From Eggerthella lenta DSM 2243 (GTDB taxonomy: Bacteria > Actinomycetota > Coriobacteriia > Coriobacteriales > Eggerthellaceae), in NCBI RefSeq assembly GCF_000024265.1, contig NC_013204.1, positions 2,344,180 through 2,408,179 on the forward strand: 64,000 bases of DNA, given 5' to 3'. Numbering within the stretch: the first letter of the stretch is position 1; the number at the start of each line of letters is the position of its first letter. The notes beneath the pieces are model-generated. The model was not told the DNA's origin, did not search any database, and was given only the letters and a program-made list of their open reading frames with translations. Both the position numbers and the translations under genes were made by a program. Below, one piece after another: positions 1-15,222 of the stretch.

Positions 1-78
1 GTCGATGTGCAGGTAGCCGTGCGCCGCCTCGACGCGCTGGGCTACCTTCTCCAAGTCTTTTTCGTCTCTATCAGCCAT
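1..78 (-). CDS. prfB: Peptide chain release factor 2, N-terminal fragment (runs off left edge)
   Basis: Only the first 26 codons are in the window. The ATG lies 6 bases after the secA stop with an AAGGAA Shine-Dalgarno overlapping that stop. The visible residues (MADRDEKDLEKVAQRVEAAH, then GYLHID) match the coiled N-terminus of RF2, whose family has a comparable 'RGYLDYD' segment, and prfB directly after secA is a common bacterial order. RF2 releases finished proteins at UGA and UAA codons. Assignment rests on a short segment plus context, so another coiled-coil start cannot be excluded. Confidence 0.6.
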   Translation of the reverse strand, partial: MADRDEKDLEKVAQRVEAAHGYLHID

Positions 79-84
79 GATTCC

Positions 85-2889
<2,805 letters not shown>

Positions 2890-2959
2890 GTATGCGCCAT
2901 CCTTTTCGTGGCTTGCAGCGCGGCGATGCGCGCCTGTTCACTTGAATACAGCACTTGCT

Positions 2960-2986
2960 ACTCTAGCATATCGCGCCTGACCTCAA
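2960..2986 (-). promoter_or_regulatory. Candidate secA promoter
   Basis: On the minus strand a TTGAGG hexamer (2981-2986) is followed after 15 bases by TAGAGT (2960-2965), which is preceded by TGC, an extended -10 signature. A start near 2953 would leave a leader of about 64 bases before secA. The spacing is short, so this is a modest call. Confidence 0.4.
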
Positions 2987-3026
2987 AGGAAATTCACAGG
3001 GCACGCAAGGCGCGGCGCGAGGCGCA

Positions 3027-3064
3027 GCGGCGGATCGGGAACGCAAGCGCCGCCGATCCGCCGC
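3027..3064 (-). terminator. Strong GC hairpin after the brnTA pair
   Basis: A perfect 12-bp stem, GCGGCGGATCGG paired with its complement, encloses a 14-base loop between the BrnA stop and the secA promoter. No T-run follows on the minus strand, so it may be a weak or Rho-assisted terminator that insulates secA from the toxin-antitoxin operon, or simply a structured spacer. Confidence 0.45.
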
Positions 3065-3084
3065 GCATGCCGCAGCCCGCCGGC

Positions 3085-3342
3085 TCAAGCGCTGCGGCGC
3101 GCCTCCTCGTCGAGACGTTCGGCGAGCCACATCTTGATCACGGCCTGCCGCCCGATGCCCACGCGCTTCGCTTCCTTGTCGAGCGCCTCCACCATCCAGA
3201 TGGGCATGTCGACGTTGACGCGCTTCGTCTCGGTTCTCCCCTCGACCACCACCGCGGAATCGAAATCGAAGAACCCGGTCACGTCGCAGCCTTCGTCGAA
3301 CAGCTCTTCGAGATTCTCAGAGGTTATCTTTTCGTTGCTCAT
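3085..3342 (-). CDS. brnA: BrnA-like antitoxin (ribbon-helix-helix type)
   Basis: This is an 85-residue protein. Its C-terminal half has the BrnA/CopG pattern: a beta strand KRVNVDMPIWMVEALDKEAK leading into helices with GIGRQAVIKMWLAERL. BrnA antitoxins neutralise the BrnT ribonuclease-like toxin and repress their own promoter. The start ATG lies inside the 3' end of the upstream toxin gene (26-base overlap), the toxin-first order typical of brnTA. The N-terminal 35 residues are acidic and are probably the toxin-binding part (inference). Confidence 0.8.
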   Translation of the reverse strand: MSNEKITSENLEELFDEGCDVTGFFDFDSAVVVEGRTETKRVNVDMPIWMVEALDKEAKRVGIGRQAVIKMWLAERLDEEARRSA

Positions 3343-3622
3343 AGCGAATCCTCTCTTGTTCCGTCGCTCGCCTTACCGAGATGATTCGAATGCGGTCGCC
3401 CCTATCGGTCGCGATCGCCGTCCAATGGACTCCGCGCAGGACGCCGACCACCGCATATCGTCGCTCTCCTCTTTTCCGCGCAGGAGCCTTGATGTAGATG
3501 CCCTCCCAAAGCTGCTGCGCCTCATCGAAGTCGATACCGTGCTTCTGAAGGTTCGCCACGCTCTTCTTCGGATCGCATTCGAACGTCAGTATTGAACCTA
3601 AAGATATAGTAATTATATCCAT
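3317..3622 (-). CDS. brnT: BrnT-family toxin
   Basis: This 101-residue protein has the BrnT/DUF497 core: FECDPKKSVANLQKHGIDF near the N-terminus, then a short beta sheet with ERRYAVVGVLRGVHWTAI and RIRIISVRRATEQERIRYE at the end. BrnT proteins are RelE-fold toxins that arrest translation until bound by BrnA. The ATG at 3622 was chosen because AAAAAGG sits just upstream and because the N-terminus then matches the family; the frame stays open further upstream but reads back through the neighbouring regulator gene. The overlap with brnA implies translational coupling. Confidence 0.82.
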   Translation of the reverse strand: MDIITISLGSILTFECDPKKSVANLQKHGIDFDEAQQLWEGIYIKAPARKRGERRYAVVGVLRGVHWTAIATDRGDRIRIISVRRATEQERIRYEQRKDNL

Positions 3623-3669
3623 AATATACCTTTTTCGCAATCTATGCTCGTTATTCCGTTCCCCGTCCG

Positions 3670-6273
3670 TCACTCGAAATCGGTTTCGGTTTCGATGATG
3701 CTGCGATAGAGGCGCATCGTTTCGAGGGAGGGGTCGATACCCAGCTCGTCGGTGAGGAAGCGGCGGCAGGCAAAGTAGGTCTCGAGAGCGGCCGTACGCT
3801 GCCCCGCGGCCAGCTGGGCCTGCATGAGGCAGATGTAGGCGTCTTCGCGCGAGCGGTCGCGCTGGAGCGCCGCACGGGCGAACCAGAGTCCCTCCTGGGC
3901 CTCGCCTGCAGCGACGAGGCGCGTCGAGGCGGCCACCAGCGCGTCCACGAGGCGGTTGCGGTAGTCCACGCGCAGCGACGCGAGGGCGTCGTTGCCGTTC
4001 TCGCTGGGCAGAAGATCGTCCGAGAAGCGATCGTTGACCTGCGAGTACACCTGCGCCCAGCCGCCGTATCCGGGCCGCTCGAACAGCAGCGTGCGGCACA
4101 CGTCCTCGAGCTGCGCCACATCGCTCGTCAGCAGGCTCGCGTCAAGTCTCAACCCCTGCTGCTGGCGAATGAGATAGGGGCACTCGCCCGACGGCAGCGT
4201 CAGCGCGCGGCGCAGCATCGCCCAAATGCCGTAGAAGTTCTTGCGCCCGTGCATGATCTCGCTGTCGGGCCACAGAAGACCCACCAGCTTGTCGCGCGAG
4301 AACTCGCGGCCGTTGTGCAGCACGAGCAGGGCGAGCAGCGTCTTGACCTTCTGGCGGCTGAACAGCGACGGATCCACCCGCTCATCCCCCATCAGCACGT
4401 CGAGGCCCCCGAACAGGTTGACGGTGAGCGCGGGCACGGAGGACGGCAGCTTCGGCAGGCGAGTCGCGCGACCCTCTTCACGGTATGCGTCGGGATGGGT
4501 GGCGACGAATACGCGCTCGCGTTCCAATCGCTCCAGCTCCAGCCGCTCGCACGCGTTGCGCTGGGAGAACAGGCGCATCTCTATGCGCCTGACGGCGAGG
4601 GCCGCCTGCGCGTCGAGCGCGGGAACGGCGATCGCCCCGCGCTCGCAGGCCCGCTCGTAGGCGATGCCGGCCAAAGCGTCGCCGAGCCCGAGCGTGCCGC
4701 GGCTCGCCTGGGACACCTCCTTGCGCACGAAGGCGCCCAAACGGTCGAGCTCGATCGATCGGGCCTCGCCGGCTCCCGACGCCGCAGCTTGACGCAGCAC
4801 TTCGGCGGCCGACTGCTTGAGGAAGCTCCCGCGCGCGCCGTCGTCGTGCCAATCGAGCCATACCCGAGCAGCCTCGGGGCAGCCCGCTTTCCGCAGCTGC
4901 GCATGCACGCATCCCGCAGCGAGCCATCCCCGATCTTCCGGCGCCTTCGCGCAGACGGCCTCACGGGGCGCTTCGGCCGCATCCGCGATGCCCGCGGCCG
5001 CGAGCAGCGACACGACGAGCTTGTCGGCGCGCCGCCGCTCGTCCGCTTCCGCGCATTGCGCGAGCACCAACGCGCCCGTCATCCGCACGGAGGACGGCGC
5101 GTTCCTGTCGCGCACCGCCTTGCGCGCGGCAACGCAGGCCGCTTGTCGATCCCCCAAAAGCGCGCGGCGAACCGCCTCGTGGGCGCTGAGCAGAGCGCCC
5201 TTCCCCGCCGTCTCGCCCGATAAGGAGCGGTGCACCTCGCAGGCCGGCACGAGGCAAGCGGCTTCGAGCAACGCCGCCCCGTGTTTCGCGAGCCAGGACG
5301 CTCGCGGGGCGCGCGACGCCAGCAAACGTACGAAATCGCAGGCCCGTTCGTGCTCGCCGCGCATCGCGAGCGCATCGCCCAAGCGCACGACGAGCGTGCT
5401 CGCATCGGAGAACAACGACCGATCGGCCAACGCGCCCAGCTTGCGCGCAAACGCGCCGGCGAGGGCTTCGACCTCGAACGGCGCGGCCTCGAACCGGCCG
5501 CTGCGGGAGTCGATGCCGAGATAGGGGTACTGCTCGGCGAGCAGCGCGTCCTGATCGGGGCCGAACGGGCCGAACGCCGCCACGTCCTCGAACGTCCCCT
5601 TCCCCAGCGACGCCATCACGAACAGCGGCAGCAGCAGGTCGGCCGGAAGCTCCTCGCCAAGCACGGCGGACAAGAACCCCGCGCGCTCCTCGTCCGACCC
5701 CCATACGAACGTGGCGACGCGGCACGCGGGCGCAATCGTCGATGCGGGATCGCTCGAGCGCTCCCCCGGTGTGCGGAGCAGGTCCACTTCCTCATCGGTG
5801 AGCAGCAGGTCGACGGCCGTGAGCTTGATGCGGTCGCGATGACGCGCGAAGGCGTCGCGCGATGGCATGCAGGCCACCATCACCTCGCAATCGCGGTCGA
5901 GCAGCAGATCGAGCTCGTCGGATAACAGCTCGGCGCGCTCAGGATCGAGCAGCGGCACATCGTCTATGACGACGAGGAACGGCTGCGGGTCGCCCTCCAA
6001 AAGCGTGCGCGCTATGATGCCGCGATCGAGATCGCGCAAGAAGCACGGGCTGCGGCCGTCGAGCCAGACCACATGCTCGAACGAGAACACCGTATCGGCG
6101 TATTCCATCGCAAGACCCGTCTTGCCGAAGCCGTCGGGCGCGACGATGAACCGCGCGACGTGCCGCTCGCGCAAAAGCTTAGCGATGAGGTTGGGGCGAG
6201 GTATCTGGCGCCGCGGGACGAGATGCAGCGGACGACGGCCTCGGCACGACGCCTTCTTGAGGAATTCCGGCAT
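3670..6273 (-). CDS. SARP/BTAD-type transcriptional regulator with N-terminal P-loop domain
   Basis: The product is about 867 residues. The N-terminus has a MalT/STAND-like P-loop: Walker A APDGFGKT at 45-52 and Walker B FLVVIDDVP near 99-107. A long Ala-rich helical middle follows. From about 625 to the end are a winged-helix DNA-binding domain (TVNLFGGLDVLMGDERV, then SRQKVKTLLALLVLHNGREF) and a bacterial transcriptional activation domain ending in the hallmark DELGIDPSLETMRLYRSI. Such proteins act as ligand- or partner-gated activators, and their targets are usually adjacent genes. I prefer the ATG at 6273 (GGGAG 8 bases upstream) over the GTG at 6282. It is divergent from the P1 peptidase and ClC genes, which are possible targets (inference). 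Confidence 0.85.
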   Translation of the reverse strand: MPEFLKKASCRGRRPLHLVPRRQIPRPNLIAKLLRERHVARFIVAPDGFGKTGLAMEYADTVFSFEHVVWLDGRSPCFLRDLDRGIIARTLLEGDPQPFLVVIDDVPLLDPERAELLSDELDLLLDRDCEVMVACMPSRDAFARHRDRIKLTAVDLLLTDEEVDLLRTPGERSSDPASTIAPACRVATFVWGSDEERAGFLSAVLGEELPADLLLPLFVMASLGKGTFEDVAAFGPFGPDQDALLAEQYPYLGIDSRSGRFEAAPFEVEALAGAFARKLGALADRSLFSDASTLVVRLGDALAMRGEHERACDFVRLLASRAPRASWLAKHGAALLEAACLVPACEVHRSLSGETAGKGALLSAHEAVRRALLGDRQAACVAARKAVRDRNAPSSVRMTGALVLAQCAEADERRRADKLVVSLLAAAGIADAAEAPREAVCAKAPEDRGWLAAGCVHAQLRKAGCPEAARVWLDWHDDGARGSFLKQSAAEVLRQAAASGAGEARSIELDRLGAFVRKEVSQASRGTLGLGDALAGIAYERACERGAIAVPALDAQAALAVRRIEMRLFSQRNACERLELERLERERVFVATHPDAYREEGRATRLPKLPSSVPALTVNLFGGLDVLMGDERVDPSLFSRQKVKTLLALLVLHNGREFSRDKLVGLLWPDSEIMHGRKNFYGIWAMLRRALTLPSGECPYLIRQQQGLRLDASLLTSDVAQLEDVCRTLLFERPGYGGWAQVYSQVNDRFSDDLLPSENGNDALASLRVDYRNRLVDALVAASTRLVAAGEAQEGLWFARAALQRDRSREDAYICLMQAQLAAGQRTAALETYFACRRFLTDELGIDPSLETMRLYRSIIETETDFE

Positions 6274-6361
6274 ATGATCCACTCCCTTCTTCGAGGGGAG
6301 TGCGTAGCGAGAGAGGAATCGACCTTACTACCGAAACCAGCTTCGCGCAAGCCGACATCGG

Positions 6362-6392
6362 TTCGACTCCGCTGCGATCCGCGGTGTACAAT
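6362..6392 (+). promoter_or_regulatory. Candidate promoter of the P1 peptidase/ClC pair
   Basis: TACAAT at 6387-6392 is a good -10 hexamer, with TTCGAC at 6362-6367 as a poor -35 at 19-base spacing. A start near 6399 gives a leader of about 30 bases. This is the only plausible sigma70-type element in the 156-base divergent gap. Confidence 0.4.
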
Positions 6393-6429
6393 AAGCGAAT
6401 CGATCCGCCCCGTCGCTAGGGAGAACGCC

Positions 6430-7434
6430 ATGCTGCAACCCGCAACGCTCGCCGATTTGCCCGCATTCCTCTGCGCGCACGCCGAGGACGCCCGCGCGGG
6501 CACCGGCTGCACCGTCTTCATAGCTCCTGACGGGGCCACCTGCGGCGTCGACGTGCGCGGCGGCGGTCCTGCCACGCGAGAGACCGATCTGCTCAAGCCC
6601 GAGAACATGATCCAGGCCGTGCACGGCGTGGTCCTGTCGGGCGGCAGCGCCTTCGGGCTGGCCGCCGCGACCGGCGTCATGGACGAGCTGGCCGCACGCG
6701 GCATCGGCTTTCCCGTGGAGAGCGCCCGCGTGCCCATCGTCGTGGGAGCCTGCCTGTTCGATCTGCTGGTCGGGCAGAACGCCCATCCCGATGCCGCCAT
6801 GGGGCGCGCTGCTGCGAGGGCGGCGTTCGAGCGCGAGGCGGCGGAACCGCTGGCCGAAGGCAACGTGGGCGCCGGATGCGGCGCATCGGTGGGCAAGCTC
6901 CTCGGCGGCGAGCGCGCCATGAAAGCCGGGCTCGGAATCTGCGGATTGCGCCTGGGCGAGCTCACGGCGTGCGCCGTCGTGGCGGTGAACGCGCTCGGCA
7001 ACGTGCGCAGCGCGGACGGTGCCTGGATCGCCGGCTGCCGCGACGGAGAAGGGCGCGTCATGGATCCCCTCGAGGCGTTCGGCGTCCTCGCGCAGCAGGC
7101 GGCCGCGCATGCGGAGCAGGAAGCCGACCCCGCCGCAGGTCCGTGCGCCAACACCACCATCGGCGTCGTGCTGACGAACGCGCGTCTGACGAAGGCGCAG
7201 GCGACGAAGGCTTCTTCGACCGTCCACGACGCCTACGCGCGCGCCATCAAGCCCGTGCACACTTCCGGCGACGGCGACACCGTGTTCACGTTCGCATCCG
7301 GCGAGGTGGAAGCCGACTACGATACGTTCGCCATCCTTGCCACCGAGGCCATGCAGGGAGCCGTCGTGCGTGCGGTCGAGCAGGCCGAGGGCGCCTACGG
7401 GTTGCCCGCCGCCCGCGACCTCGTCTCCTGTTAG
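6430..7434 (+). CDS. P1-family (S58, DmpA/BapA-like) peptidase
   Basis: The 334-residue protein matches the P1/S58 family of self-cleaving N-terminal nucleophile aminopeptidases. It has an N-terminal segment with GVVLSGGSAFGLAAATGVMD (68-87), a GNVGAGCGASVGK loop (144-156), and the conserved ANTTIGVVLTNARLTKAQ near 240-257, where Thr242/Thr243 lie at the expected autocleavage and nucleophile site. Family members trim N-terminal D- or beta-amino acids from peptides; the substrate here is unknown. ATG at 6430 is preceded by AGGGAGA. The ClC gene follows after 12 bases, so they probably form one operon. Confidence 0.88.
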   Translation: MLQPATLADLPAFLCAHAEDARAGTGCTVFIAPDGATCGVDVRGGGPATRETDLLKPENMIQAVHGVVLSGGSAFGLAAATGVMDELAARGIGFPVESARVPIVVGACLFDLLVGQNAHPDAAMGRAAARAAFEREAAEPLAEGNVGAGCGASVGKLLGGERAMKAGLGICGLRLGELTACAVVAVNALGNVRSADGAWIAGCRDGEGRVMDPLEAFGVLAQQAAAHAEQEADPAAGPCANTTIGVVLTNARLTKAQATKASSTVHDAYARAIKPVHTSGDGDTVFTFASGEVEADYDTFAILATEAMQGAVVRAVEQAEGAYGLPAARDLVSC

Positions 7435-7446
7435 GAAGAGGGCGAC

Positions 7447-8700
7447 ATGAAAGGGGCTCAGCTTGCCAACCGAACGCTGTTCGTCGCTTCGGTGATCGTG
7501 ACCGGCGCCATCGCCGGCGCGTTCGTGTGGCTGCTCTTGTTCGCCATGAACCTGGGCATCACGTTCATCTGGGACCGGCTGCCCGCGCATTTCGGCCCGT
7601 ACTTCCCCTTGGCCGCCTGCCTGGTGGGCGGCCTGGTCATCGGGCTGTTCGCCAAGAAGTTCGGATCGTATCCCGAAGACTTGAACCAGGTGATGGCGAA
7701 GGTGAAGCGCGACGGCCGCTACGACTACGACAAGCTGGGCGTCATGTCCGTTTCCGCGCTGCTGCCCCTGTTCTTCGGCGGGTCGGTAGGCCCCGAGGCG
7801 GGCCTCACCGGGGCGGTCGCGGGCATCTGCACGTGGGTGGGCGATCGCATGAAGCGCTTCGGCTCGGACTTCCAGCAGCTCACGTCGGTCGGCACCATGG
7901 CGGCGCTGTCGGCCATCTTCACCGCGCCCCTCTTCGGGTTCGCCGCGCCGCTGTACGACGACGGCGACGAGGCGAAGGGCGCGCAGGCAGCCATCACGCT
8001 GCCGAAGTCGTCGAAGATCGTCGTGTACCTGTGCGCCATCGCTGGTGCGCTGGCGGCTTTCCTCGGACTGGGCGCGCTGTTCGGCGGCGGGCTGTCGCTG
8101 CCTCGTTTCACCGACATCCACGTGGGAGCGACCGAGCTTCTGTGGCTCGTGCCGCTCGCGCTGGTGGGCGCGGCAGGCGGTTGGCTGTTCTGTGCGTTCG
8201 ACGGCCTGTTCGAGCGCCTGTCCGAACGCATGGGAGAGCGTCCCGTGGCAAAGGCGCTCATCGCCGGGCTCGTGCTGGCGCTCATGGGCATCGCCTTGCC
8301 GTTCACGATGTTCGCCGGCGAGACGCAGGCCGAGCAGCTGGGAGAGGTCTGGGGCACCATGACGGCGTTCGCGCTTTTGGCCACGGGCTTCGGCAAGGTG
8401 CTCGTCACGCCTTTGTGCATCCGCTTCGGCTGGCGCGGCGGCCACTTCTTCCCCGTCATCTTCGCCGGCATCTCCATCGGCTACGGCATGGCCATGCTCA
8501 CCGGCGCCGACCCCGTGTTCTGCCTGTGCGCAAGCACGGCCGCGCTCGTGGGAGGCGTCATGCGCCAGCCGCTCATGACCGTGCTGCTGCTGTTCCTCTG
8601 CTTCCCCGTGAAGGGCATCGTCGTCATGCTGGCCGCCGCGGCCCTCGGCGCCGCCGTCCCGCTGCCGAAAGCCTTGCGCGCCGAGCAAGCGGAAGGTTGA
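7447..8700 (+). CDS. ClC-family chloride channel/transporter
   Basis: This is a 417-residue polytopic membrane protein of the ClC family, with about ten hydrophobic segments and no cytoplasmic CBS domain. The first selectivity-filter loop reads GGSVGPEAGLTG. The position that holds the external gating glutamate in Escherichia coli ClC (GREGP) is Val here, a trait of the ClC subgroup with GxxGPE motifs and suggestive of altered proton coupling (inference). Further conserved loops are APLFGFAAPLY and FGWRGGHFFPVIFAG. The exact ion is not shown by the sequence. Confidence 0.88.
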   Translation: MKGAQLANRTLFVASVIVTGAIAGAFVWLLLFAMNLGITFIWDRLPAHFGPYFPLAACLVGGLVIGLFAKKFGSYPEDLNQVMAKVKRDGRYDYDKLGVMSVSALLPLFFGGSVGPEAGLTGAVAGICTWVGDRMKRFGSDFQQLTSVGTMAALSAIFTAPLFGFAAPLYDDGDEAKGAQAAITLPKSSKIVVYLCAIAGALAAFLGLGALFGGGLSLPRFTDIHVGATELLWLVPLALVGAAGGWLFCAFDGLFERLSERMGERPVAKALIAGLVLALMGIALPFTMFAGETQAEQLGEVWGTMTAFALLATGFGKVLVTPLCIRFGWRGGHFFPVIFAGISIGYGMAMLTGADPVFCLCASTAALVGGVMRQPLMTVLLLFLCFPVKGIVVMLAAAALGAAVPLPKALRAEQAEG

Positions 8701-8706
8701 CGAAAC

Positions 8707-8736
8707 AAAAAAACGCCGCCGCGGAAGGCGGCGGCG
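8707..8736 (-). terminator. Rho-independent terminator of the rsfS-end operon
   Basis: A 9-bp GC stem (CGCCGCCGC / GCGGCGGCG) with a 5-base loop is followed on the minus strand by seven Ts. It lies just after the rsfS stop and faces the convergent ClC gene. Confidence 0.88.
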
Positions 8737-8767
8737 CAGGACGCATCAAAGCGGCGATGCGCGAAAG

Positions 8768-9196
8768 CTACTCCTTGCCCAGCATCTTGGCGATGCGGTC
8801 GGAGTACTCGATGTCGGTAAGGCCCGCTTCGGCGGCGAGGTCGATGACGGGCGCGTCGTTCCACAGCGCCTCGAGGCGATAGTACTCGCGCGTCTCGGGC
8901 TGGAACACGTGCACGACGAAGCTGCCGTAGTCCAGAAGCGACCACGTGCCGTCCTGCGTGCCCTCGCGATGCAGGGGCTTCATCTGCGCCTTCGTGCGCA
9001 CCGCATCCTCGATCTCGTCGATGATGGCCTCCACCTGACGGTTGTTGGAGGCCGTGGCGATGACGAAGTAGTCCGTCACGCCGATGAGGTCGCGCACCTC
9101 CTGCACCATGATGTCGGTGGCCTTCTTCTCGTCGGCCGCGCAGGCCGCGATGAGGGCGCATTCCCTCGAAGTCTTCTCGGTCGTCGTTGTGCTCAC
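8768..9196 (-). CDS. rsfS: Ribosomal silencing factor RsfS
   Basis: RsfS (Iojap/DUF143) binds ribosomal protein L14 and blocks subunit joining in starvation. The 142-residue product has the expected core: KKATDIMVQEVRDLIGVTDY, FVIATASNNRQVEAI, the GTQDGTWSLLDYGSFVVHVF strand pair, and YYRLEALWNDAPVID. The GTG start at 9196 follows AAAGGAA and overlaps the yqeK stop (GTGA), so the two are translationally coupled. It ends the obg-proBA-nadD-yqeK chain. Confidence 0.93.
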   Translation of the reverse strand: MSTTTTEKTSRECALIAACAADEKKATDIMVQEVRDLIGVTDYFVIATASNNRQVEAIIDEIEDAVRTKAQMKPLHREGTQDGTWSLLDYGSFVVHVFQPETREYYRLEALWNDAPVIDLAAEAGLTDIEYSDRIAKMLGKE

Positions 9197-9816
9197 GCTG
9201 TTCCTTTCTCGGCCTTCGCGTCGCGCGATCGGGCCACGTAATGGTTCCACACCTCGACGGTTGCCGGGTGCAGGCGTCGCCGGCGCTCCACGAGCGTCAG
9301 CAGGATATGGTTGAACGTCATCATGAAGAGCTCTTCGAGCGGCACCGCGCCGATGGCGGCGCGCAGCTCGTCGAGGCCGTCGAAGTCGCGGCTGGGCTCG
9401 ATGGCGTCGGCGATGTATATGATCATGTCCAGATCGCTCATGCCCACCGCCGCGGCCGTGTGCCGAGCGATGGCCTGGACCACGTCGGCGGACAGGTCGG
9501 GGTACGCGCGCACGAGCTCGGCCGCGGCCGTGGGGCCGTGCAGCAGACGCGGCATCGTGTCCAGCACGTACGGGTCCACGTCCACGCCCAGCGCGCGAGC
9601 GCGCTCGCGGATCTCGTCGTCGCCGTACTCCTTGTCCCAATCGTGCAGCAGGCCGGCCAAGCGCGCCTTGCGCACGTCGACGCCGTACGTCTCGGCCAAC
9701 GACGCGGCCGTCTTCGACACGCCTCGCGCATGCTCGAACCGCTTGGGCTTCAACCGTTTCTTCAGATCGCGCTCGCGCGCATCGAAGAACGCATCCGAAA
9801 GCACGTCCTCGCTCAT
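9193..9816 (-). CDS. yqeK: YqeK-type HD-domain Ap4A hydrolase
   Basis: This 207-residue protein has an HD phosphohydrolase domain: the metal-binding HARGVSKTAASLAE, GLLHDWDKEY (His-Asp pair) and LLHGPTAA. YqeK proteins split diadenosine tetraphosphate symmetrically into two ADP and are usually coupled to nadD, as here. ATG at 9816 has a GGAGGC site and overlaps the nadD stop by 4 bases (ATGA). It carries an extra C-terminal helix rich in Arg/Glu/Lys. Confidence 0.9.
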   Translation of the reverse strand: MSEDVLSDAFFDARERDLKKRLKPKRFEHARGVSKTAASLAETYGVDVRKARLAGLLHDWDKEYGDDEIRERARALGVDVDPYVLDTMPRLLHGPTAAAELVRAYPDLSADVVQAIARHTAAAVGMSDLDMIIYIADAIEPSRDFDGLDELRAAIGAVPLEELFMMTFNHILLTLVERRRRLHPATVEVWNHYVARSRDAKAEKGTA

Positions 9817-10489
9817 CGCACGCCTCCTTCGTGATGGGGATCGGCTCGGTACAGGCCTCGCTCTTGAATATAGTCGAGCACGCCCTGCATCGTCAAATAA
9901 CGGATCGACTTCCCCGCCGCTACGCGTCGGCGCAGGTCGCTGGACGAGATGGCCAGCGCCGTCACCTCGAGGTAGTCGATGGCGAAGTTGCCGTGCTCGG
10001 CGATGAACGCCCGCCGCTCCTCCGACAGCGCGTAGCCGGGGCGCGTGACCGCGATGAGGCGGGCGAGGTCGGCGATGGCCGCGCTCTCGCGCCACTGCAC
10101 GATATGGTACACGGCGTCGGCGCCCGTAATGAAGCGCAGCTCCACGTTATCGGGGTAATGCGCGCGCAGCTGGCGTAGCGTGTCCACGGTGTAGGTGTCG
10201 CCGCCGCGCTCGATCTCGATGGCGCTCACGTCGAACGCCGGGTTGCTGCGCGTGGCGATGCGGCACATCTCCAGACGCTCGGCAGCCGGCGTGACGGGGC
10301 GGTCCTTCTTGAACACGGGGTTGCCGGCGGGCACGAACACCACGCCGTCGAGGTCGTAGGCCTCGCGCGCTTGCTCGGCGCACGCGAGGTGCCCGATATG
10401 GATGGGGTCGAACGTGCCGCCCATGATGCCGAGGCGCGCGCGTCCGCCGTCCCGTCCCAGGTCGTCGAAATGATCGCAGATGCGTCCCA

Positions 10490-10490
<1 letters not shown>
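9813..10490 (-). CDS. nadD: Nicotinate-nucleotide adenylyltransferase
   Basis: NadD joins ATP and nicotinate mononucleotide to make deamido-NAD. The 225-residue product has the nucleotidyltransferase signature GGTFDPIHIGHL (a T/HxGH site), FVPAGNPVFKK, GADAVYHIVQWRE and the late ISSSDLRRR motif. I chose the GTG at 10490, which overlaps the proA stop by one base (TAGTG); the ATG at 10424 would remove the first beta strand (ARLGI). Coupling with yqeK downstream and proA upstream indicates one operon. Confidence 0.92.
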
Positions 10491-11767
<1,277 letters not shown>

Positions 11768-11776
11768 GGTTCCCCC

Positions 11777-14445
<2,669 letters not shown>

Positions 14446-14471
14446 TCACGCAGTCGTGGGCAGGCGGAACC

Positions 14472-14723
14472 TTACGCCTCGCGACGCACGTGCACCTTGT
14501 GCTTGGCGCCCTTCGTGAACTCCAGCTTGCCGTCGCACAGGGCGAACAGGGTGTCGTCCTTGCCGCGACCGACGTTCTCGCCCGGATGGATGTGCGTGCC
14601 GCGCTGGCGGACGATGACGTTGCCCGTCTTCACAGCCTGGCCGGCGAACATCTTCACGCCGAGACGCTGTGCGCGGGAATCGCGGCCGTTACGGCTGGAA
14701 CCGAGACCTTTCTTGTGTGCCAT
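14472..14723 (-). CDS. rpmA: Large-subunit ribosomal protein bL27
   Basis: This 83-residue protein starts [20 protein letters not shown] and contains [21 protein letters not shown], the standard L27 core. L27 reaches into the peptidyl-transferase centre. There is no cleavable N-terminal extension of the Firmicutes type. It lies 18 bases after rplU with a GGAGGGAAT site. Confidence 0.98.
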   Translation of the reverse strand: MAHKKGLGSSRNGRDSRAQRLGVKMFAGQAVKTGNVIVRQRGTHIHPGENVGRGKDDTLFALCDGKLEFTKGAKHKVHVRREA

Positions 14724-14741
14724 GGTATTCCCTCCTTATGC

Positions 14742-15158
14742 TTACTCGGCGTCTTCGGACGCGGGCTTGTCGGCGGCCTTAGCAGGAGCCGGCTTCTTCT
14801 CGGCATCGTCCTTCTTCGCAGCCTTCTTGACGGCCGGCTTCTCAGCCTTGGCCGAGCCGACGGACTCGATCTGGACGCGCGTGAGCTGCTGGCGATGGCC
14901 GCGCAGCTTCTTGTAGTTCTTGCGCTTCTTGAACTTGAAGACCAGCTGCTTCTCACCCTTGAACTGCTCGAGGATGATGGCGGTGACCTTCGTTGCGGCC
15001 GCTTTCGCGGGGTCGGCTTCCACCTTGGCGCCGTCGACGACGCAGATGGCTTCCAGCTCGACCTTGTCGCCCACGGCGGCGTCAAGCTTCTCGATGTTCA
15101 GCTTGTCGCCGGGTGCGACCTTGTACTGCTTGCCGCCCGTTTTTACAATTGCGTACAT
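14742..15158 (-). CDS. rplU: Large-subunit ribosomal protein bL21 with Lys/Ala-rich tail
   Basis: The L21 core occupies residues 1 to about 103 (MYAIVKTGGKQYKVAPGD, FKKRKNYKKLRGHRQQLTRV). A tail of about 35 residues follows, made almost entirely of Ala, Lys, Glu, Pro and Asp (104-138). L21 is usually near 103 residues, so the tail is an extension, probably disordered and rRNA-contacting (inference). The ATG follows AAGGAGA. It is first in the rplU-rpmA operon. Confidence 0.97.
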   Translation of the reverse strand: MYAIVKTGGKQYKVAPGDKLNIEKLDAAVGDKVELEAICVVDGAKVEADPAKAAATKVTAIILEQFKGEKQLVFKFKKRKNYKKLRGHRQQLTRVQIESVGSAKAEKPAVKKAAKKDDAEKKPAPAKAADKPASEDAE

Positions 15159-15193
15159 GAGTGTCTCCTTGATATGAATAAACGCAAGGCGAT

Positions 15194-15222
15194 AGCTTAC
15201 CAGCGTGACCGTAGCAAGTCAA
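15194..15222 (-). promoter_or_regulatory. rplU-rpmA promoter
   Basis: On the minus strand TTGACT (15217-15222) and TAAGCT (15194-15199) are separated by exactly 17 bases. The predicted start near 15187 leaves a leader of about 28 bases, too short for an elaborate r-protein leader structure. The remaining 200 bases up to the polA stop hold no gene I can support. Confidence 0.65.

Noticed and set aside
6340-6380. tRNA T-arm-like string (GGTTCGACTCC) upstream of the P1 peptidase
   Set aside because: The T-stem has a mismatch, and no acceptor, D or anticodon arms can be folded around it; it overlaps a promoter-like region instead.
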